Positions 1 to 8,382 of a DNA stretch of 25,455 nucleotides are shown one piece after another. The DNA lies in assembly GCA_964642235.1 (NCBI GenBank), contig CAZXOP010000013.1, positions 1-25,455 of the forward strand, given 5' to 3'. The position numbers and the translations under genes were made by a program. The notes beneath the pieces were generated by a model. It was not told the origin of the DNA and did no database searches. It saw only the letters and a program-made list of their open reading frames with translations. The DNA is from CAYSND01 sp964642235 (GTDB lineage: Bacteria; Bacteroidota; Bacteroidia; Bacteroidales; UBA932). Position 1 is the first letter of the stretch; the number at the start of each line of letters is the position of its first letter.

Positions 1-47
1 CAAGAGCACCCCTCTAACTAAGAGATTTGTAGAGTAAAGTAATAAGA

Positions 48-77
48 AGACTGCCTGATTCAGGCGGTCTTTTTTTT
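48..77 (+). terminator. Rho-independent terminator of an upstream gene
   Basis: A 10-bp stem (AGACTGCCTG with CAGGCGGTCT, one G-T pair) closes on a 3-nt ATT loop, and its 3' arm runs into a stretch of eight T. It ends transcription coming from a gene left of the window. The first 47 bases hold nothing I can identify. From 78 to 223 I see AT-rich sequence only. Confidence 0.85.
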
Positions 78-223
78 GTATTATCATTACATTGTATTTT
101 TTTTTATAAATTTGCAATGCTTTAGTTGATGTTTGATAGTATTTAAGACTCTGTTAATCTATTAAATAATATATAGATACAAACAATAGTCGTTAATTTA
201 CAATTCAAATAAACCTTTTTCGA

Positions 224-231
224 TAACTTTG
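224..231 (+). promoter_or_regulatory. Probable -7 box of the polysaccharide operon promoter
   Basis: TAACTTTG matches the Bacteroidota -7 consensus TAnnTTTG. It lies 23 nt before the ATG at 255, so the leader would be short. I see no exact TTTG at the expected -33 distance, only AT-rich sequence, so the call rests on the -7 box and its position. A second match, TAAATTTG at 107-114, is further away and less likely. Confidence 0.55.
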
Positions 232-254
232 TTCGCTAATATAGTTACAAGATT

Positions 255-458
255 ATGCTACACACCGAATTATTTGACAAACTATCAGATGCGGTAGAAG
301 TCGTAAGCCTTAAAGGTAAATTAGTTTATACTAACCAAGCATTTTATAACATTTTCTGTTCACAGTCGGGATTAATTAGTGAAGCGGTTCAAAGAGGTAA
401 TCTTAATTTGGAAAAACAGATTGAAGAGCTCTCCTTGGCCCCATCATACTCCTTTTGA
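255..458 (+). pseudogene. N-terminal PAS half of the hybrid kinase, in another frame
   Basis: The 67 residues read like the start of a PAS domain: a hydrophobic strand ending in SLKGKLVYTNQAFYNIF, the usual beta-turn-beta-helix with a 'TNQAF' turn. The frame stops at TGA 456-458. The second half of the same PAS domain continues in the next frame, in the large ORF that starts at GTG 379. Both frames are open only between about 376 and 455, so the frame change must fall there. The natural start of the whole kinase is therefore probably ATG 255, just downstream of the -7 box. The cause could be a one-base indel in this strain, a sequencing error, or recoding; the last in-frame codons are TTT TGA, where +1 slippage from UUU to UUU is possible. 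Confidence 0.6.
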
Positions 459-3400
459 AAGGGAAGTCCGGTTGGATAGTGAAAATGCTCTATTATTAGA
501 GACTAATTGTAGTAAGATCGATATTGATGGTGAACCCCATATTATCAGGGTTAGTAAGGTCATAAAAAAAGGTGTTATAGAGGAAGAGGTAAAGCTGATG
601 CAGTCTAATAAAGACTATACTACATTTTTCAACGCTATAGATGATTTTATGTTAGTGGTAGGGTTTGATGGAAGAGTAATAGATACTAACGATGCTGTTG
701 AGAAGTATTTAGGTTATTCCCGAAAAGAATTAAGATCTATTCACCTTAAGACCCTATTTGAAGAGAGGAGGGTAGAGGAGATTCGAGAAGTTGTCAATAA
801 CGTTAAAAAAACAGGGAAAGAGATATATACCACCCCGTTTTTTAAGAAAAACGGAGAAAGGGTTGTTTTAGAGAGTAAGATTGTCCTTGGAACTTGGAAA
901 AAGGAGAAGGTGCTATTTATAATCGGCAAGGATGTCTCTTCATATATACTCTCCAAAGAGAAATTTTCGATGTCCTTCCGAATAAATCCTGCTGCTTGTG
1001 CTATATTCGATGCTTCAGAGGGGAAATATATTGAGTTTAACAATACATTTTATGAACTCTTTGAAACAAATGAAGAGGAGATAATGAATGAAACCTCTTG
1101 TGAGTTAGGTATATTTGATGAAAAGGATATAATTGCGGCAGGGGTTAAGTTGATGAAGGGTGAAAAGGTGAAAAATGAGGAGGGGATATTTAGGACTCGC
1201 AAAGGGGGGACGGTAATAGGGCTCTTATCTGTGGAAAATCGTATAATTCAAGATAGAGAGTATCGTTATATATCTGTAATTGATGTTACAGCACTAAGAA
1301 ACGCTGAGGCAACCATCAGAAAACAAGTCGAGTTTCAAAAGATACTTACCAGCATCTCCACTAACTATATTAACCTTCCATTGGATAACATGGAGCCAAG
1401 TATTACCCAATCGATTCAGGAAATATGTGTCTTTTTAGGAATTGATAGGGGGTATTTAATTAGGTATGAGATTCGTAACTCATTAGCAGCAAGTACATAT
1501 GAGTGGTGCTCAAAAGATATAAGCTCCCAGCATGTTGGTTTGCAACAAATCTCCCTCGATTCCATGGGGGATATATTCTCTCAGCATTCGAAAGGGGAGA
1601 AAATCCAGATAAATGATATTGACACCCTAGTGGATATAAGTAATCCTTACTTAAAGCAGCTTCACGCTGATGGGGTTAAATCTACCCTTACAATTCCTTT
1701 GATGGAAGATGATCAGATAATTGGCTTTGTGGGTTTTGATTCTGTGGGGAAAAACAGGGAATATAATGAATCAGAGTTAAGCCTCTTAAATGTTTTCTCT
1801 CAATTACTGGTGAATATTTGGGTAAGAAAGCGTCAGAATATATTATTGGAGTATCAGGAGCTGAAATATCGCAATGTGATAACCAATATGAAATTAGGGT
1901 TTGTAGAGTTGGATTTGAATATGAATATTAAACATGCCAATGATATGTTCTTGACCATGTTAGGTTATTCACTTGATGAGATGGTTGGCACCCCTATTTC
2001 AAATTACATTCAACCAACAGAGGGGGGAAAGGAGTCCCAGTTATCTTCTGCCATCGTAGGGCCTGTTGAGTGTGAAATAGGAGTTCGTACCAAGGAGGGG
2101 GAAATTCGTTGGTGGATATTTACCGGAGTTCCAAACTACAGCATATTAAGGAAAATAGATGGGATGATAGCCATTCCTATTGATATAACAGAGAGGAAGA
2201 AAATAGAGATAGAATTGGAGATAGCTCTTAAACATTCTGAGCAGGTCTCTAAATTCAAGGAGGAATTTTTAGCTACGATGAGCCATGAAATCAGGACACC
2301 ACTTAATGTAATTAGTGGAATGGTTCGTGAGATAAAAAAAGGGGTTCTCTCTCCCCAACAAAATGTCTTTATCAATCAGACGGAGATCGCAGTACAGCAT
2401 CTGCTTACTATTGTCAACACTATTCTCGATATGTCGAAAATAGATGCCGGACAGCTTACCCTCGAAGAACAGGTCTTTAGTATTCAAGGAGTGGTTTCCA
2501 ATATTGGTTCCATTATGAACTCCCTCGCTATCAAAAAGCAGTTAATGCTTACCACGAATGTAGGTCCTAATGTGGCAAGGGCTCATATTGGTGATCCGGT
2601 GAGATTACGTCAAATACTTACTAATCTGTTAGGAAATTCCATTAAATTTACCAATAAAGGGTATATATCATTAAGTGTATATTTAACGGACTCTTCCCCC
2701 ACACATCAGAAATTACATTTTGATGTAATTGATACCGGGATAGGAATGAGTGATCAGTTCCTTTCTACCCTTTTTGAGAAATATACTCAAGAGGATAGTA
2801 GTGCTAAAAGGCGTGAAGGTACAGGTCTTGGGATGAACATTACTCGAAGATTGATTGAGTTAATGGGTGGAACTATCACTGCGACAAGTCAGAAAGATAA
2901 GGGGACTCATATCCAATTCGAAATAGAACTCCCTATCGGAGATGAACAGAAACTGGTGGTCATAAGGAATACTATCGATAAAGATAAGTTTAAAGGATTA
3001 AAAGTTTTGTTGGTAGAGGATAATGAGATGAACCGTTTCATCGCCTCTCAAAGCCTTAAACATGTTGGTTGTATTATTACAGAGGCAGAGAATGGAGAAG
3101 AGGCAGTAAATAAATTCCCATCAGATGACTTCTCGGTAGTCCTTATGGATATTCAGATGCCTATTATGGACGGAATGGAGGCCACCAAAATTATTCGTAA
3201 AAAGTATGGTGATAAAACCCCGATTATTGCCCTTACTGCTAATGCTTTTAAGCACGATATTGATCTATACTTATCGTTGGGAATGAACGACTATGTCATA
3301 AAACCATACAAAGAAGAAGATCTCTATGATGCATTGAGTAGAGTAATTGATAAAGGGGAAGAAGAAGACCTTGATTCATTCCAAATAATTGAAGAGGAGC

Positions 3401-3744
3401 CGGTACAACATTATGATTTGCAACAGATTACCCAGCTAAGTAGGGGTGATACCAAGTTTGTATCAAACATGGTGAAAATATTTTATGAATCCTTACTAAA
3501 ATCGACACCCCAAATAGAGGAGGCCTTATCTAGGAGAGATTTTGCTTTTCTAAAGGCTATTGCTCATAAACTAAAACCGAGTTTAATGAATATGGGGGTG
3601 AATTCTATTGTTAATGAGATAAAGGAGATAGAAAGTTATGACATTAATGGTGTCTCGGAGGAGCGTTTGATACAATTAACAAATAGGGTGATTAATGTAT
3701 TAAATTTAGTGATTACAGAAATAAAGAAAAACGAAGAAATTTAA
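379..3744 (+). CDS. Hybrid sensor histidine kinase with PAS, GAF, receiver and Hpt domains
   Basis: This is a phosphorelay sensor, probably cytoplasmic, since no membrane segment or signal peptide is visible. Counting from GTG 379, the order is: second half of a split PAS (about 25-65); PAS (75-188); PAS (195-305); GAF (about 315-487); PAS (about 494-605); HisKA with H-box 'SHEIRTPLN' and phospho-His H636; HATPase with the N-box region 'LRQILTNLLGNSIKF', 'DTGIGMS' and 'GTGLGMNITRRL'; receiver with 'LLVEDNEMNR', phospho-Asp D924 in 'LMDIQMPIMDG' and 'IKPY'; and a C-terminal Hpt with H1063 in 'AHKLKP'. All phosphorelay residues are intact, so a His-Asp-His relay to a separate receiver is expected. 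The receiver gene 16 nt downstream is the obvious partner. The true N-terminus is encoded from 255 in another frame, so either only a shortened protein is made or expression needs a frame change. The signal sensed is unknown. Confidence 0.93.
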   Translation: MKRFKEVILIWKNRLKSSPWPHHTPFEREVRLDSENALLLETNCSKIDIDGEPHIIRVSKVIKKGVIEEEVKLMQSNKDYTTFFNAIDDFMLVVGFDGRVIDTNDAVEKYLGYSRKELRSIHLKTLFEERRVEEIREVVNNVKKTGKEIYTTPFFKKNGERVVLESKIVLGTWKKEKVLFIIGKDVSSYILSKEKFSMSFRINPAACAIFDASEGKYIEFNNTFYELFETNEEEIMNETSCELGIFDEKDIIAAGVKLMKGEKVKNEEGIFRTRKGGTVIGLLSVENRIIQDREYRYISVIDVTALRNAEATIRKQVEFQKILTSISTNYINLPLDNMEPSITQSIQEICVFLGIDRGYLIRYEIRNSLAASTYEWCSKDISSQHVGLQQISLDSMGDIFSQHSKGEKIQINDIDTLVDISNPYLKQLHADGVKSTLTIPLMEDDQIIGFVGFDSVGKNREYNESELSLLNVFSQLLVNIWVRKRQNILLEYQELKYRNVITNMKLGFVELDLNMNIKHANDMFLTMLGYSLDEMVGTPISNYIQPTEGGKESQLSSAIVGPVECEIGVRTKEGEIRWWIFTGVPNYSILRKIDGMIAIPIDITERKKIEIELEIALKHSEQVSKFKEEFLATMSHEIRTPLNVISGMVREIKKGVLSPQQNVFINQTEIAVQHLLTIVNTILDMSKIDAGQLTLEEQVFSIQGVVSNIGSIMNSLAIKKQLMLTTNVGPNVARAHIGDPVRLRQILTNLLGNSIKFTNKGYISLSVYLTDSSPTHQKLHFDVIDTGIGMSDQFLSTLFEKYTQEDSSAKRREGTGLGMNITRRLIELMGGTITATSQKDKGTHIQFEIELPIGDEQKLVVIRNTIDKDKFKGLKVLLVEDNEMNRFIASQSLKHVGCIITEAENGEEAVNKFPSDDFSVVLMDIQMPIMDGMEATKIIRKKYGDKTPIIALTANAFKHDIDLYLSLGMNDYVIKPYKEEDLYDALSRVIDKGEEEDLDSFQIIEEEPVQHYDLQQITQLSRGDTKFVSNMVKIFYESLLKSTPQIEEALSRRDFAFLKAIAHKLKPSLMNMGVNSIVNEIKEIESYDINGVSEERLIQLTNRVINVLNLVITEIKKNEEI

Positions 3745-3760
3745 CTAATACCTAACATAT

Positions 3761-4186
3761 ATGACAACACATAATTTTAAGATTTTTTTGGTAGATGATG
3801 ACCTCTTTCAGTTAGCAGTACTGCAAAAAGTGGTTGAGGGCCTTGGCTATAGTGATATACATTCTTTTACGAATGGAACAGATTGTTTAGATTCTATTCA
3901 TCTTAACCCTGATATTGTCTTTTTAGACCATCACATGGATGATATTTCAGGGTATGAGGTTTTATTGAAAATAAAAAGACATGATCCCGATATTTTGGTG
4001 GTTATGGTTTCGGGGCAAGATGCAATAAAGACCGCAGTGGATTCGTTAAAGAAAGGGGCATTCGACTATATCGAAAAGAATGATAAACAGGAAGAGAGTA
4101 TTGCAAGAGTGTTTGAGAAGGTAATACTTCTAAGGGAGGAGCAAGAGAAGAGTGGATTATTAAAGAAATTGTTCAAAGGTTTCTAA
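3761..4186 (+). CDS. Stand-alone response regulator receiver protein
   Basis: The 141 residues form one CheY-like receiver domain: acidic pocket 'LVDDD', phospho-Asp D56 in 'VFLDHHM', the conserved Ser in 'VMVSGQD' and Lys K106 in 'YIEKND'. No DNA-binding or enzymatic output domain follows, only a basic, helical tail of about 25 residues. It sits 16 nt after the Hpt-ended hybrid kinase and 22 nt before the export lipoprotein gene, inside the polysaccharide operon. Inference: it receives phosphate from the kinase's Hpt and acts by protein contact, perhaps on the export machinery, instead of by binding DNA. Confidence 0.9.
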   Translation: MTTHNFKIFLVDDDLFQLAVLQKVVEGLGYSDIHSFTNGTDCLDSIHLNPDIVFLDHHMDDISGYEVLLKIKRHDPDILVVMVSGQDAIKTAVDSLKKGAFDYIEKNDKQEESIARVFEKVILLREEQEKSGLLKKLFKGF

Positions 4187-4208
4187 AACCTAATTTACAT
4201 ATAAACTC

Positions 4209-4958
4209 ATGAAATTCAAGAATATAATAATAATTTTAGTCTTGTCGTATGCGACTACCTCTTGTAAAACCCTTAATTTATTTGAGTCAGCTACGACACC
4301 TACGGCATCGGAAATAGAACGTGTTGATAGTGTTTTTTATGGTCAAAAAAGTTCTCAATACCGAATAAGGGTGGATGACAAAATAACGATAAGTATTTGG
4401 GGACAAGATGAGTGGAGTGTTGGTTCGACTTATGGAGTCTATAACTCTAATGAGGTGTATGGGAAATGGTTGATGGTCGATGCTGATGGAAATATAGAAA
4501 TTCCGAAAATGGGGACGATGAATGTTTTGGATAAGACTATATTGGAGTTAAAGAGAGAGGTTCAGCACTCTTTTTCCACTTGGGTACAGAACCCAATAGT
4601 CGATGTTAAGATTCTTAACAGGGAGATTACAGTAATGGGAGAGGTGCGTGACCCGCAGGTTATTATAGTTGATAAGGAACAGAATAGGTTATTAGATTTA
4701 ATAGCACGCTGTAAGGGCTTTGAGTTTTATGCTAATCTCAGGTGTATCAAGATACTTCGACAAGTGGGGAGAGATGTATATGTTGCAAATATTGATTTGA
4801 CAAAACCAGATTACAGAAATTTAGAATTAAATATTTTACCCGGAGATGTGGTGGTCGTCCCCTCTCGCTCATTTAGAGATTTTGATAGGAGAATTTCCAT
4901 AATTATCCCCTTTACAACCACTATTACCGCAGCCGGAATTTTCTTAAACAAATTATAA
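4209..4958 (+). CDS. Wza-like polysaccharide export lipoprotein
   Basis: This is an outer-membrane polysaccharide export protein (Poly_export family). The N-terminus is a lipoprotein signal with hydrophobic residues 5-13 and a lipobox ending at Cys19 ('SYATTSC'). The Poly_export domain follows ('YRIRVDDKITISIWGQDEWSVG', residues about 50-72, and 'DADGNIEIPKMGTMNV'), then an SLBB-like part ('ITVMGEVRDPQVI'). A C-terminal hydrophobic stretch ('IIIPFTTTITAAGIFLNKL') resembles the transmembrane helix of Wza-type channels. At 249 residues it is shorter than E. coli Wza, as is common in Bacteroidota. It lies directly before the co-polymerase gene, its expected partner. Confidence 0.9.
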   Translation: MKFKNIIIILVLSYATTSCKTLNLFESATTPTASEIERVDSVFYGQKSSQYRIRVDDKITISIWGQDEWSVGSTYGVYNSNEVYGKWLMVDADGNIEIPKMGTMNVLDKTILELKREVQHSFSTWVQNPIVDVKILNREITVMGEVRDPQVIIVDKEQNRLLDLIARCKGFEFYANLRCIKILRQVGRDVYVANIDLTKPDYRNLELNILPGDVVVVPSRSFRDFDRRISIIIPFTTTITAAGIFLNKL

Positions 4959-4967
4959 CTTAATATT

Positions 4968-7169
4968 ATGAAAGAAAACTTTCGTTTCCTAAGACCATAT
5001 TTAAGAGGGCTCCCCATCATAATATTATTTATGATACTTGGATATATTGTCGCATCTCAGTATCTCAAATATACTGTTCCTATCTATGAGGGGACTTCTA
5101 AATTAAAATTTGCTGATATTAATAAAGGGGTTTCAAGTAGCCGTCTCTATAAGGATTTTGACTTTTTTGCCAATTCAAATGAAGTTGCAACCGAGATAGA
5201 AGTTATAAAATCTGCACTTGTAATAGGGAAAATGGTGGATGCCAATAATTTGGAAATAGAATATTACAGAATAGGGAGGATGATGACTACCGAGTTATTT
5301 GATCGTTCTCCATTTATTGTGAAAGTTATATCGGTTGACAAAAAACATTATAATAGAAAGTTTGATATACAAATTAACTCAGATAAGGAGTTCGTCATCT
5401 CTCTCGCAGGTGAAGTCGTCAATGGGTCTTTTGGAGATACTATAATGTTTGGAACCTCTGAGACAGTTATTTTATTAAATCAGAAATTAATAGATGATAA
5501 TAAAAACATAGATATTATAGATCATTATCAATTCAAAATCAGAAGCCGTGATGCTTTGATAAATGATATTTATAAGAGTATAGATGTGGTGGCAGTTGAT
5601 AAAAATATCCCTGTTGTAAGGATTAGTTACCAATCATCGAATCCTGTAAAAGCAGCATTCATCCCAAATAAGTTGGCTGAGATGTACATTACTGATTATA
5701 TCGAGTCAAAACATGAGGGGGCGACCATCACAGAGGCGTTCTTGGATAGTCAGCTTGTGGCCTTTGGAATGAAAGTATCTGAAATAGAGGATAAAATACA
5801 GAAGTACAGAGATGCGGAGGGGATTACAAATATCTCCCAAGAGACAGAAACTGAGTTAAGAAAAGTTTCCCAACTCAAAGTGCAACAAACAAATTTGAAG
5901 ATGAGTATGGATGCTATTAAACATTTAGAGGAGTATGTTAATATTAGTCCTGATAAATTTTTGGACTTAGCCCCTACTTTTGAACAGTTTACAGATCTCC
6001 TTTCGACAGAAATAGTGAAGAAGATAAAGGATCTTCAATCAGAAAAGTTAGATTTACTATTAGTATATACTCCGGAAGAGGAGAGCGTTAAAGTTATCGA
6101 TAAGAAGATCTCCAATCTCTTCTCCTATCTGATTGAGAGTATAAAAAACTCGAGGAAGAATTTGGAGGTTAAATATAATGAATTGAGCAACGATATTCTT
6201 CAAGCAGAAAAATTCTTTGTTGGTATGCCGGAAAAGGAGAAACTGCTAATGATAATGAATCGAGAGTTCCAATTATATCAGCAATCTTTCAATTACTTAA
6301 ATGAGAAGAAAATAGAGGCTCAAATCACTAAATCGGTCGATGTAGCATTTCATAGAATAATTACCCCGTCAGTGGTACCGAAGGCCCCTATTTCCCCTAA
6401 TAGGATGATTATAAAATTCATGGCTGTATTATTATCTATGATATTCGCTCTCTTATCTATTTTTATAGTTCATAGTTTAAAAGCCAAAGTAAATGATGCT
6501 GAGAGTGTGAAGCTTAACTCCAATATCCCTATAGTAATGTTAACCCCAAAGTTGACTGATGAAGAGCGGAGGAGGTTGCATTTCTTAAAACAGGTCTCAC
6601 ATTTGGAGTTAAAAGAGTTATTGCCTCTGAATGGAATAATCTGTTTTAGCTCATTTAGCCATAATGAAGGGGCTTATTATAATGGTATAGGGATTGCCCG
6701 TGCACTTTCATCACAAGGGAAAAATGTCTTGATGTTAGATGTCATCGACAAATTAAAACTCTCCCCTGCATCTATCTTCTCTACTTCGAAATTATCAGAT
6801 AATTTATCGATCTCTCAATTTAATGATGATAAGCTCCTTTTATACTCTAAGAAAGACTTTAATAGTCTGATTAATAGAGTAAAAGAGGGATTTGATTACT
6901 TAATCATTCTAAATGATGATATTGGTAAGCAAATTTCGTTAATGTGCATGGCATCAGCAGATAATAATTTAATAGTATTAGATACTCGTAATACCCCGAT
7001 GAATAGAATATCCGAGGTTAATACATTTAAAGAGGAATATAAAATGGAGAATATCTATTTTGCTATAAATCGTCAAGGTTATAACCCCACGATTCGTAGA
7101 GATATTCATAAGTTTGTACATACTATCTTTAAAAAAGAGAGGAAAGATGACTATTCCTTTGATTCATAA
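4968..7169 (+). CDS. Wzc-like chain-length / export co-polymerase with degenerate kinase domain
   Basis: This inner-membrane co-polymerase (Wzz/Wzc family) spans to the outer-membrane exporter. It has a first membrane helix at about 14-32, a Wzz periplasmic domain with coiled-coil (about 260-440), the Pro-rich segment 'VVPKAPISPN' and a second membrane helix just after it. The cytoplasmic C-terminal part (about 550-733) has the shape of a bacterial tyrosine kinase, but the Walker A site is lost: where 'PGEGKS/T' is expected it reads 'SHNEGAYYN' (about 564-572), with no Lys. The A' motif is only partly kept ('VLMLDVID', about 587-594). The tail lacks the usual Tyr cluster, with a single Tyr in the last dozen residues. 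It is thus probably a structural co-polymerase without kinase activity. The stop overlaps the flippase start by 23 nt. Confidence 0.88.
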   Translation: MKENFRFLRPYLRGLPIIILFMILGYIVASQYLKYTVPIYEGTSKLKFADINKGVSSSRLYKDFDFFANSNEVATEIEVIKSALVIGKMVDANNLEIEYYRIGRMMTTELFDRSPFIVKVISVDKKHYNRKFDIQINSDKEFVISLAGEVVNGSFGDTIMFGTSETVILLNQKLIDDNKNIDIIDHYQFKIRSRDALINDIYKSIDVVAVDKNIPVVRISYQSSNPVKAAFIPNKLAEMYITDYIESKHEGATITEAFLDSQLVAFGMKVSEIEDKIQKYRDAEGITNISQETETELRKVSQLKVQQTNLKMSMDAIKHLEEYVNISPDKFLDLAPTFEQFTDLLSTEIVKKIKDLQSEKLDLLLVYTPEEESVKVIDKKISNLFSYLIESIKNSRKNLEVKYNELSNDILQAEKFFVGMPEKEKLLMIMNREFQLYQQSFNYLNEKKIEAQITKSVDVAFHRIITPSVVPKAPISPNRMIIKFMAVLLSMIFALLSIFIVHSLKAKVNDAESVKLNSNIPIVMLTPKLTDEERRRLHFLKQVSHLELKELLPLNGIICFSSFSHNEGAYYNGIGIARALSSQGKNVLMLDVIDKLKLSPASIFSTSKLSDNLSISQFNDDKLLLYSKKDFNSLINRVKEGFDYLIILNDDIGKQISLMCMASADNNLIVLDTRNTPMNRISEVNTFKEEYKMENIYFAINRQGYNPTIRRDIHKFVHTIFKKERKDDYSFDS

Positions 7170-8382
7170 TCGTAAATTTTTAATACTGGCAGATCAAGCA
7201 GTCTTTAGTGGAACGAGTTTTTTGCTAACGATATTGCTTGCTCATATCATTTCACCTTTCTCTTTTGGATTATTCTCAGGTTTGGTGTTAATTCTCTATC
7301 TGGTTGTAAGTTTAGTTAGTGCTTTCGTCATTCAGCCACTTCAGGTCTCATTGGCAACTATTGAGAACACCAATCAATACCTCTCATTTAGTTTTTGGTT
7401 TCAAACTCTCTGCTCTACACTCCTTATCCTCCTTTTCCCCATAGTAATGCTGATTTTCAGAGAGCATATTCAGGAGTATATGTCGTTAATTCCGGGGATA
7501 ATACTTTACTCTGTGGGGTTTACCTTTCAGGATTATTTTAGAAAATTGTTTTTAGCTCAAGGCAAGGTAATGGAGTCTTTACAAATAGATTCTCTTAGTT
7601 CTATTTTTATATTAATTACACTATTGGCCATCTATTTATTAAAGTCAGAAAATCTAAATTTAATATTAATTATATTAGGATTAAGCTATCTTCCATCATT
7701 AGTATATGGTCTATTTCGACTCCGTCCCTTCTTCTTTGACAAAACTTTATGGAAAGATTTTTTTAAGATTCATTTTTCACAAGGTAAATGGTTGTTTTTG
7801 ACCGGTTTTGTTCAGTGGTGGTCAAGTAACTTGTTTGTGGTTTCATCAGGGGTCTTTTTAGGGGTTGTGGCATTGGGGGCCTTTAGATTAGTTCAGTCGC
7901 TCTACGGAGTAATTAATGTTCTTTTCCAAACCTTTGAAAACTACGTACTTCCACAAACTTCACGATTGATGACAGAGTCACAAGATCAAGCAAAAAAATA
8001 TCTCCGTTCTATTGCATATAAAACCACATTGATATTTGGTTCCCTTTTGGTATTGCTCTTCTTCTGCTCAGACTGGATTATACTTCTTGCCGGTGGGGAG
8101 AAATATAGTGAATATGGGTATGTTGTTAAGGGGATGTCTATATTATATTTCTTTATTTTCTTAGGATACCCTATTAGGATAGCTATACGTAGCTTGGTCT
8201 TAAATAAATATTTTTTCATCGGATATGTTTTGACATTAATATTCGGGCTACTCACTTTCAAGTACTTACTTTCTAATTATGAGTTAATTGGAGCTATAAT
8301 TGGATTAGTTTGTTCACAGATAATATTATTAACCTTTTGGAGTATTGTATTGATTAAAAATAAATTTGTGCTATGGAAATAA
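7147..8382 (+). CDS. Wzx-like lipid-linked oligosaccharide flippase (MATE/MOP superfamily)
   Basis: A 411-residue polytopic membrane protein with about 10-12 hydrophobic segments. It opens with 'ADQAVFSGTSFLLTILLAHI', typical of polysaccharide flippases of the MOP superfamily. It would move undecaprenyl-diphosphate-linked repeat units across the inner membrane. I chose ATG 7147 ('MTIPLIHNRKF') over 7114 because a GAGGAAAG purine run lies directly before it and the longer form would add a charged segment taken from the co-polymerase's reading region. It overlaps the previous gene by 23 nt and the next by 10 nt, suggesting translational coupling. Sequence alone cannot separate Wzx from related exporters. 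Confidence 0.82.
   Translation: MTIPLIHNRKFLILADQAVFSGTSFLLTILLAHIISPFSFGLFSGLVLILYLVVSLVSAFVIQPLQVSLATIENTNQYLSFSFWFQTLCSTLLILLFPIVMLIFREHIQEYMSLIPGIILYSVGFTFQDYFRKLFLAQGKVMESLQIDSLSSIFILITLLAIYLLKSENLNLILIILGLSYLPSLVYGLFRLRPFFFDKTLWKDFFKIHFSQGKWLFLTGFVQWWSSNLFVVSSGVFLGVVALGAFRLVQSLYGVINVLFQTFENYVLPQTSRLMTESQDQAKKYLRSIAYKTTLIFGSLLVLLFFCSDWIILLAGGEKYSEYGYVVKGMSILYFFIFLGYPIRIAIRSLVLNKYFFIGYVLTLIFGLLTFKYLLSNYELIGAIIGLVCSQIILLTFWSIVLIKNKFVLWK

Noticed and set aside
1..40. Possible tRNA fragment at the window start
   Set aside because: AGAGCACCCC resembles a D-arm, but no anticodon stem, T-arm or CCA end can be built.
107..114. TAAATTTG as operon promoter
   Set aside because: Matches the -7 consensus but has no -33 box at 19-21 nt and lies 140 nt before the gene; the box at 224-231 fits better.
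741..1043. Minus-strand ORFs inside the kinase gene
   Set aside because: Antisense shadows of conserved PAS coding sequence with no features of their own.
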